The translations under genes were made by a program, and so were the position numbers. From Cephalothrix spiralis (taxonomy: Eukaryota > Nemertea > Palaeonemertea > Archinemertea > Cephalotrichidae): DNA of 11,412 nt. The notes under the pieces are model-generated. The model was not told the origin of the DNA. It ran no database searches and saw only the letters and a program-made list of their open reading frames with translations. Below, piece after piece: positions 1 through 9,200 of the stretch; within the stretch, counting starts at the first letter, position 1, and each line of letters opens with the position of its first letter. The stretch is taken from assembly GCA_032353305.1 (NCBI GenBank), contig JAUCNG010374595.1:1-11412 (forward strand), read 5' to 3'.

Positions 1-154
1 TGTTCACTTTTCGTTTATTTTTTGATGGCACAAATGTCTTGTTCTTAACCGTATAATTTTTTGCTGAGGTCAAACTTTAAGCCAAATTTATTTCAAGGAA
101 TTGTCTGTTATGACCTCATACGGTTTTGCTAGAATAGTTTAGCAGCTGAGTTGT
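1..154 (-). terminator. SPAG6 3' UTR with two candidate polyadenylation signals
   Basis: Downstream of the TAA the minus strand has AATAAA at 92-87, 63 nt past the stop, and again at 19-14. Use of the first would place cleavage near 60-75, giving a short 3' UTR. Use of the second would place it at or just beyond the window edge. Both are canonical hexamers, but in AT-rich DNA either could be chance. No coding content seen here. Confidence 0.6.
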
Positions 155-218
155 TTAGTTTGGTTGGTAGCCTTCAACTCTGTCCAAGAGGGTCTCTGAG
201 TAGCCTGGTGAATAATAT
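155..218 (-). CDS. SPAG6: SPAG6 coding exon 9 (end of residue 487 to 507, and stop)
   Basis: 64 nt behind acceptor TTATCTTTTCAG. The first base completes Lys487, then YYSPGYSETLLDRVEGYQPN and TAA at 155-157. This matches the conserved last-exon tail of SPAG6, YYSPGYSDTLL in vertebrates, and brings the total length within two residues of the vertebrate protein. It is separated from exon 8 by a 1083-bp intron full of SINE sequence and was found by searching for the tail. Confidence 0.93.
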
Positions 219-3200
219 CTGAAAAGATAAATGAAGACAATATAGGATTTATCTAATGGATACGCAGCGCAAAATATAAATGGGGATGAAGGTGACCCTC
301 GTTACTCGAATTCTTCAAAATCCTGACCGGTTAGGCGATTTAAAAATTATTTTCGGCTCCCGTTTGACAAATTCGCATCGAGAGAGAAAAATAGCGTCGA
401 TATGTAAAATATTTTGAACACATATTAAAGTGTTCAATTTAATATAACATATATCGCAATAAATAAGTTATCCTTCAGAATTAAAAAAATATATTTTGCC
501 GCCGAGAGGATTTGTTTTTCGCCGCTAACGGAATTTTTTTGAATTAACCAATTATTAAAAAAGGCCTTAAGACATTATCCGCTCACGATATATATCACCT
601 TGAGTTGGGTAACCGGACAAGGCTCTTCACTTTTATGACGGGCGTCAGATGGACATTTCGAAATAGACACAGACAGTCCGTCGAGCAATTACCCGTATGG
701 TCGCACTTTTACTATAGCGATTAGAGTTGGGTTAACCCCGAAGGGAGAGATAGCGTCCCAGTCCACTATTTAACGTGACCAAGCCAACCAGGCGGCAAGT
801 GTACGTTAAGGAACTTGCTCAAGGTTCTTCACGTTTGAAAGTAGTGTCAAGCCCGGGTCTCGATCCTGGTACCCCCGGTATCCAAGCCCAGAGCTCTACC
901 CTTCTCCACCGCGGCGCACAAACCATTAGCCAAGGTTTTTTTTTACTTAACCGTTTAGCGCGTCGATCGGTGGCAAAATGGTACAGAGTCGGTTTTTGAC
1001 TCCGGAGGTCCCGAATTCAACACCCGGGCTCGTCACTACTTTCCATCGGGAACAACCTGTGGCAAGTTTCTCAGCGTACACTGCCTTCTGGGTGGCTCGG
1101 TCAGGTTAAATACGTGGAGTGGGACGCTGTCCCTCCCTTCGGGGTAAACCCGACTGCTAATCGGTATATATAGAAAATAGATAAGAGTACGGGATAGGTC
1201 TTCAGGCCTAAGGATAAATGCTCATAAAGCGGACCGTCTGTGTCTTGTTGAGCCAGTCATTTGACGCCCTACTAATAAGTTGAGTTGAAGTTAATACTTA
1301 CTTCACAATTTCTTCTGGATAACAGTTGTTTATTGTGTTGATATATTCTGCTAAGCTTGAACCAGGTTCAGTTTTAATTTCTTGTATTTTTTTCAAGCCC
1401 CCAGTTGTGACAAATAATTTTCTGGCTTTCGTGTCATGTGGTAAAACTTTACTGAATTGTGCAACAACATGTTTGAGGATATTAGGTGGGGCATCTTGAA
1501 GGAGTGGCTCCAGGGCAGGTAGATGAATACATTTCTGTAGGATGTTCTTAAGAGCTTTCTTTGACTAAAAAAAAATAAATTTTAAATTTATCTTCTTCTC
1601 AAAAACTGAAATTGTATTAAAAAATCCATTAACAAACCATTCCTTTTAAACAGAAAAATTAAATGCATTAATTTTTTTTGATCTACTAAATCTTCCGACG
1701 CAAAAGTACGCATAGGCTAAGGTTTCTCATTTCAATGACTTTAAAGCACTATTTCGGGAACGATAATAGGAGAGGCCAGCGGTGGCGGAACGTATATATT
1801 TTATTGCGGGGGCATAACAAAGCTGTGAGGCCCGCTAAGGGCCACGATGTTGTCAAATGGCAGCGCCCCGGTTGAGGATGAGGAGGCGCAGCCCCCGGAA
1901 GCTAGAGGGTATTTGGCAATTTTAAAGGCCATTTTAAGCGATACTTAAGCGATACTTTAATTCTTCGAAGAAGTTCATGCATGAAATAAATACAAATGTA
2001 GATAAAAACAGTATCAGGATTTCGATTAGTGGTGCTTTTGAAAAACAAGTCAAGTTATTAAGGGGGCAAAATATGCATTTTGCCCCCGCATTTTTATATT
2101 GCGGGGGCACCGCCCGCTTGCCCCTGCGGTTCCGCCACCGCTAGAGAAGGCCAATTAAGTCGTTTCAATTGAGATAATAATGTATTTAACAGACACTTAA
2201 GATGGCTACGGACCTATTCGCCCCTGTCTGTGATTTGGCCCAGGCTGTTAATAACCGATGAATCATTACGTTTTATTCGCCTTCGTATCGCACTCCTGAG
2301 CGATTAGCCCCATCATAAGACATGAATAATTACCTTAGTTTGTAAATCTTCTGAGGCATCAGCACGTAAGTATGAATTGAGGAGTTTTGGCAGGACATTG
2401 GCGACAGCTACGGCCTTGGCGTGATCAGGAGCATGGCGACCTATTTGACCAAGTGCCCACGCTGCTGCAGCCTGTATGTGGTCTTCTGCTTCCTCCGATA
2501 AAGCAATTGCTAACTGAACAACTCCCTGTAAAATGATATATTTAAATTAGTTACTCATGCATGTAGTTTATTTTCAACTTAGAACGAGGGACTAATCTTG
2601 GTATTCAGAAACAGTACCGCTTGCACAATTCCCGAATAGTTTTTCCTGATTTAATCCATTTAGGAGTCAAAATAGCCATAAAAAGCATATTTATTAATTT
2701 TTTTAAAATAGCCCGCGAGAAGCCAGAATTCAGACGCTCTACTATAAGCATTGAACACACAGTCTCCCAATAGAAGTAGCGCTTGACAGCTTCATTCAGC
2801 GCTAATATAATTCCACGGAATAGCTCCACAGCACAGTTTTAGATAAACCGAATTTTAGAATATGATCTCGCAAAAATAATCATGCATATCAGGGAAGCTC
2901 TAGGACTTTTTACCTTCTTGTAGATGCTATATTTTCAGGATCCCCGCAAAGGGACGTTATTCATAGCGGTCGAAACATAGCCCAACAATGGCCTTTTATA
3001 ATTTAATAGTCGACTCGGACGCGAACAACGAATGAGTTTGATTTATATTCAATTCGCGTGTTCACTGCATCGTCAATAAAGTTAAGCCTTGGGGGATAAA
3101 TTTACAATTAAGTCTATCCTTTTAGTCGACTGACTAGACTCGAAAAACGAACGTGAACAATTTAGATTTGACATTTCATTCGCGTGTTCTGTACGTCGTA

Positions 3201-6200
3201 AACAAAGTTAAGCCTAGGGACTCTTTTTTTATTTTAGAAATTTCTTTTCATTCTTTAATTGTAGACTCAATCTTTCACTTCGGCATTCGTTAACAATGAC
3301 AACTAAATAGCATGAGCCCTAAATAGCAATCACAAATGCCCCGCTTGCAGTGCTTAATTCAATTTTGAGCTATCCTAGCGCTACGCGGCGCTATTTTAAC
3401 ATTTCTCGCTCCACTTGCGGTGCATTTGAATGATTATAATCGTTTATATTTACCTTCGACACTATCACAGCCATAGCTAACGTTTCTGAATGAGCGGCAA
3501 CATAACCGAGCATCATTATTCCCGGCAATCGGACGTTACCCTTTGAATCTCCGATATAATCTACAACTGCGGCTACTCCTCCGGCATTCACAATAAGTTG
3601 AGCAAGCTGAAAAATAAATATAGAAGTTAGCAATTAATGCAAAAGTAAAATAATTTACTACGCGGTATTATCTAACGTTCAAGCGACAGAGGGGGATATT
3701 AAATCTTCAGGGTGCATGGCAACAACTTTCTAGAAACAAAATTTCATGACATTTCCATTTTCCCTGACATATCAAGAAAATTTCCAGTTGCGACAACTTG
3801 AAAAAGTCTGAATAACAGACAGTCACGACATCATTTTCAACTGCGTTCGAATAACCAGGCACGACAAATGAATTTAACCTTGGACTATTTTAAGCCACTC
3901 GGGAAGTAATATCAGCTAAGGAGCTTGCCCAAGGTTCTTCAGGGTTCCCACGGATTTTTTCAGCAATATTTACCATGAATATCCGAGAAAAATTAAGGGT
4001 CATAATCGCGGTTTTAAGGCACTTTGCCGAATTGCCATTTAGTTTTACGCAATTGCGTTCGCATTTTAGGGATTGGACATGTTTTACATGTTCACATGTA
4101 TCAAGTGAGAAAAAACCTACACAAATATTGATTTATTATCATGCCATTGAGCCGAGCGAAGCGAGGCGAGGAAAATATTGAAAACCAAGAGTCATATCAC
4201 TTTGAAAAAAAAATGAATTAAAAAATTGAGATGTCTTTTTATTTTTTCCATTAAAACTTTTTCCAGGGTTTCAAGGATTTCCAGGACCAGTGGGAACCCT
4301 GTTCTTCACGATGGAAAGTGATGGAGGAACGGACGGGACTCGAACCCGGGACCTCCAGATTAAAAGGCGGGCGACGGGCGTCCTAACCACTAAATTCGAA
4401 CGCGGCCTTAAATTTACAATCCCTTGTGTCGTGATTACATGTAGATATAGTTTTCCTTACCTCTGGTGTGTGTTTTGCGATTTCTCTAATCAAGGTAGCG
4501 ACATTCTTTTTCACATATTCATCAGAGTCTTTCAAGCAAGTCAAAACAGCTGGGAAAATTTCAGCTTCCACAACCATTTCAGCGAGATCGACAGAATGTT
4601 TTGATATTTGACTAAGAGCTGAGAAAACTTGACGCTGAAAATATAAAAAATTCAATTCATTTATTATGCTGGCAGCACACTAGTTAGATGTACGGTTCTC
4701 ATATGAGCTCTCGGTCGTCAAACGGGCGGTCCGCAGAGTAGTAATAAGGACTTCTATACCAGCTGACAAATCTAGTCCGAGGATCAGACGGGATTTCTCA
4801 GCAGGAATATTAAGTGTACAAAATCGGATGAAATCCGAATTTCTCCGGAATCAGAGTAGAACAATTTATTTAATTCGGGAAATTCCGGATTATTTAATTT
4901 TTAATTTTGACGTCATTGAACCAGAATTCCGGAAATAATAGAATAAAATTCTGAAAAAAATTTTGGTAAATTTCTGGAATCAGAATTTATAAGGTCGACA
5001 CTTATTTTCAAAATACGCATACAAAATACATGTAGCCTACAACGCATCGACACTTTAAGTTACATTTTCTATCCGTCCAGCGTCCAAGGTTGAAATAGAG
5101 TGTCGACATTTTGAGACAACAATTTATTTAAATTTTCTGTTCACATCTAAGCAATAATTACGGAAAATTCCGCGCCAATGCAATGGCAGAATCCGTTTCC
5201 TACTAAGAAAATAATTCCGGAAATTTCCGCACCAAAGGCAGAAAAAGTTTCTCTGGTGATAACGGAAAACAGAGTTCTGAACGCTTCCCGTATTTCTGGA
5301 ATTCTGAAGATGACCATCATGGCCACATCTCCGAAGTTTATGCCTTCTTTGTTTACCCCTACTTATAAACAGCGCCGCTTTTTCATTTTTTTTATCAATC
5401 CTTACCTTCAATTTGGCATCTGGATTGAGGATCATTTGTGCCAAGTGAGCGATTGCTCCAGCGTCAACAACAGTTTGTGCGAGTTCAGGGGAATGTTTGC
5501 AGATATCGGCAAGCGCAGAGGCAGCAACCCGCTTTAATGATAACTCTGGTTCTTGGATGCAGAGAACAAGAAGTGGGACGGCGCCAGCATCTACTACTGC
5601 TTGAGACAGCTCTGAAAGGAAAGAGAAAATAAATTTTAAAGTTGATTTCACAAATGGAACGTCAAAACCTATAATACATAATTACATATTATATCCAGGA
5701 TCCGCAGCGATTTATAGGAATTTATAGAATATATATATTTCTAAAGATACTCACATGTATTATAGACTTTATAGGATTTATGACCAACAAACTATAGGAT
5801 TATTAGCCCTACTATAACAATTAACAAAGATGTTTGGCCTTTTTTACTGACTCGGCGATGAGAATTTCCGGGAAAAAATAATAATGAAAAAAAACACCGA
5901 AGGCGTACTTTTTCAGACTGCAATAAACTTCAAAATTTAATTTTCATTTGCCGCCGAAGTTTTTTTGAAAAAGTTAAGACAGAATTTTTTTTAAGTTCGT
6001 AATAAAAAGATTTTTAGTATTTTTTGTGCCCGCCTTTTTTTCTCTCCGTAAACCAATCAATAAAAAAAAGCTTTAACATTAATATTCCGAGATTTACATG
6101 AACATAAATGGGGTTTTAGGACCTTTTGAGAAGAATTATGAGAAAACAATATTGTATAAATGACATTTGACTCATATCACATTGAGGTTTAAAAAGTAAC

Positions 6201-9200
6201 ATAAAAAATTCTTGCATGCATTTTGCGCAACTTTGCGAAAAAATTTCTCAATTAAACTTATCATACATTTTTTACCCTTCTTGTAAACGTATTTTGCAGA
6301 ATTGCTTTGAATTAAAAAACCGCCAACTGGTTGCTCTTATCGAAGAGCCCCAAGGGTTGTTTTTTTTGTGCCTAGCTGCTCTCGATCGAACACATCAAGC
6401 CTTAGGAGTGGCGATCGCTTTCGTGGTTGCTTAACCATGGTTGTCGTACTTGATTAATTTGACTGAGGCAAGAAATGACAATTGAATACGTCATAATTTC
6501 GAGAATTGTCCTCTACCAACTAAGCTAACCGCGTAAGGCCTTTCTTTAAAATTGCTTGTCGACCCCCTGCCGGTCAAAATTTCCGAAAATGGAAATAATA
6601 AAAATATTCATTTTCATCGCCGCCGACGGACTTTTCGGGCACCAATATAAATAAATAAAAACTTCACATTTATTTTGCCGCCGACGAGATTTTTGAAAAT
6701 TGTACCGAATAATTTTTTTTTACCGCCGACGAGGTTTTTTTGGAAATAAAAAGTCTTTTACATGTATATTCATTTATTTTTTATTTACCGTATTTCGTCC
6801 GTAAACCAAGCAATTAAAAAAAAGCCTAACTGGGACCGCATCGTACGCGGTGTGCCGCTTCTAGACAGCAGCCTAATAAAACGAATTATAAACTTACCTC
6901 CATTATGTCTTGCAATATATCCGAGAGCCCATGCAGCGGATTCTTTGACACCGGGATCGAATTCCTCCAAACATATCACAAGTGCTTCCAATGCTCCGCA
7001 ATCAACAACTGACTGTGCCAAATGAGGGGAATGTTTTGCAACAGCTCTTAAAACAAAAGCGGCAGCCTTTTTGTAAAATCTCTGCAAAATGAAATAATAT
7101 CCAATAAGTATCAAATACTATAGAAAGCGATTATTTCTAATATCTACATTTGTACATGAAAACTATACTATTCCTAAATGTGATTACAATAATTTTAAAA
7201 TTATTCCTTATTCCGAAATACTACAAAATTAGTTGATTTGTTTTACTTTATAGCTACTATAATGTACTCTTTTTCCTAATTTTTGTGTCTAGATTGAGAT
7301 AGCTACCGGTATCATATCTAGTGTTGTATCCTTTTGTAAAGTATATGTTACCACAGTTCTCCTCTGAGTTAGATAAAGAGACAAAAAACTTGTAAATATC
7401 AAAACTTGGAAACTCTGTGTACATGTTCAAACATATAAAGGCGAACTAGGTCAGAAATTAGTCTAAATTTAAAGGATGATTAATGATTTTAAAAGGCCCA
7501 AAAAATCTCTAGTATATTAATTTATTTATTTCACAAATTCCCACAAAAATTATAATGTCTGTTTGTGACAAGTTAGGCTGATCACCTAATTTTCTTGGAC
7601 AAAGACACATAAAAAGAAGTTCTACCCTCATGTCCCGAAACGACCGTGTCCAAAGGTAGCTGATGAGGAACTTCTTGCCTAGTCATGATGCCCGGCTCTG
7701 TTGAGATTCTGCTTGAACCCTGCTTCTTACATGTTTTAGAGCAATTCTTTGATACAAATGTCATGCAGATCGCTAATGATATGTGACTTTAGAAGTTCAT
7801 CTTTAGGAAAGAAAAACAGTAAAATTCACCTACGTTTTGTTCAGCCAATGAATAAACAAGTTGTGGTAAAATATCTCCCTTTACAACAGCTTCAGCAAGG
7901 TCGTCATTATAGTTAGCCAATCTTCCTAGTGCAAGGGCAGCTGTTTGTTGAATTGTTGGCACAATGTCCAACAGTAAAGGTCGGAGTAGAGACATAACAC
8001 CAGCATTTTGAAGGGTTTCAATGTTTTGTGGTCTAGTTGCCAATTCAGCGACAGTTTGTACAAACTGTGTGCGAGCTTTTTGATACTGCTCAAAAACTAA
8101 AAAAGAAAAGCAATAAATAATCATTCAAATATAACTTTAAATAACCTGTATTAAAATTGTCACGAAGAATTTTAAAATCATATTAACATCATACATGTTG
8201 GACTTGTTGGTATCAATTGATTCTAGAAATATTCTTTTAATCTCATCATTAAAAAATATATATATAGTGCAAAATGAGTTAAATATAGCTAGGGTCTATA
8301 GAAATATATAAACAAGCAGAAAGTAATGAAAAATGGAATGAGTAAATTTTTGTCCTCGTTATTTTCTATGTGTCATAGGATTTTGTTCCTGCCCATATTA
8401 TTTTAAGTGATCAAAAGTCGAGCACCTAAACTTCTACACTAGGTTCAAATGAGCATACTTAGTCATAATCCTAAGAAAATAGAATACCCCATGATTTGAT
8501 TAAATCACTGGCTTTTTGAGAGAGATAAAGTTAATTATAATATAGATAAGATATGTACTAATGTAATGCATATGCATGCTGTTATAAACTTATATACAAA
8601 GATTCACGAGATATAGGTATGCCGTTTGTTTCATCAGAAATAAAAATGCATGAAAAAATAAATTTCATTTAAATTTTACCAGCTTTAATTTTTGGCTCAC
8701 CAGCTTCAAAAGAAATTAGAAGTTGATAATTGAAACATGTAAGTACTGGTATATTTATTGAACTAATAAATCGTCAAGACTTAAGTAAAGTTAAACATTT
8801 TTTAAACACAAACATCATCGCACAACAAAATCTTATATAAGAAGGTACATAGTATTTTTACTACAGAATGATATTGCCAGGTTACAATATTATATATACA
8901 TTTAAAACATACAGCTTTTAAAACATATAATTAAGTAACGTACCGGTTAATGATATTGCGCATGTCACAACATAATTTAACCATTATAATTGGACACCAA
9001 ATATGTATAGTTAGATCAACTCATCATGTAAAGTATGTTGTTGCGTCAATCATGGTCAATTGATCATCAATGTACAATAGTAAAGTACATTGATGATCAA
9101 TGGATGTACATTGATGATCAATGGATGATTGACGCAACAAAACTACAAGGGTTACACAGAATTACGTAATTCTTAAAGTATGTTATGGACATTGCTGGGG

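Larger units (their letters stand above)
219..1301 (-). other. SPAG6 intron 8 (1083 bp, phase 2), mostly SINE sequence
   Basis: GTAAGT donor next to exon 8 and CTTTTCAG acceptor next to exon 9. It holds a degenerate GCCGCCGA-type dispersed repeat (about 478-572) and two copies of one tRNA-derived SINE in head-to-head orientation (about 622-925 and 948-1290). The stretch 222-475 is AT-rich with nothing recognised. Confidence 0.9.
1565..2333 (-). other. SPAG6 intron 7 (769 bp, phase 0)
   Basis: GTAATT donor and an all-T acceptor ending in AG. Nearly half is a terminal-inverted-repeat element at 1778-2142. The remaining parts, 1567-1770 and 2150-2330, show no genes or clear repeats. Confidence 0.9.
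3607..4460 (-). other. SPAG6 intron 5 (854 bp, phase 0) with a nested transposon pair
   Basis: GTAAGG donor and TTATTTTTCAG acceptor. It is mainly a tRNA-Lys-like SINE (head at about 4309-4400, body from 3933 downwards) split by a 359-bp hAT-like MITE. 3620-3805 has nothing recognised. Confidence 0.9.
5612..6897 (-). other. SPAG6 intron 3 (1286 bp, phase 1)
   Basis: GTAAGT donor and CCTTTCAG acceptor. It holds two copies of the GCCGCCGA dispersed repeat (5868-6078 and 6577-6830), a tRNA-like A-box fragment near 6500-6535, and an AT-rich stretch with repeated TATAGGA words at 5705-5800. Plus-strand open frames around 6216-6434 and 6762-7025 have no recognisable product. Confidence 0.9.

Noticed and set aside
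775-999. Plus-strand 74-codon open frame in intron 8
   Set aside because: It runs through the two SINE heads and has no recognisable protein; the sequence is explained by the SINE pair.
4336-4400. Functional tRNA-Lys gene on the minus strand
   Set aside because: A and B boxes and a CTTTTAA loop are present, but the acceptor stem does not pair and the same sequence is followed by SINE body, so it is a SINE head.
4290-4604. Plus-strand 104-codon open frame
   Set aside because: Spans a tRNA-like SINE head and then the antisense of SPAG6 exon 5; a shadow of both.
7582-7764. Possible small gene or extra exon in intron 2
   Set aside because: Exons 2 and 3 join exactly in frame with full homology; the 60-codon frame matches no family I recognise.
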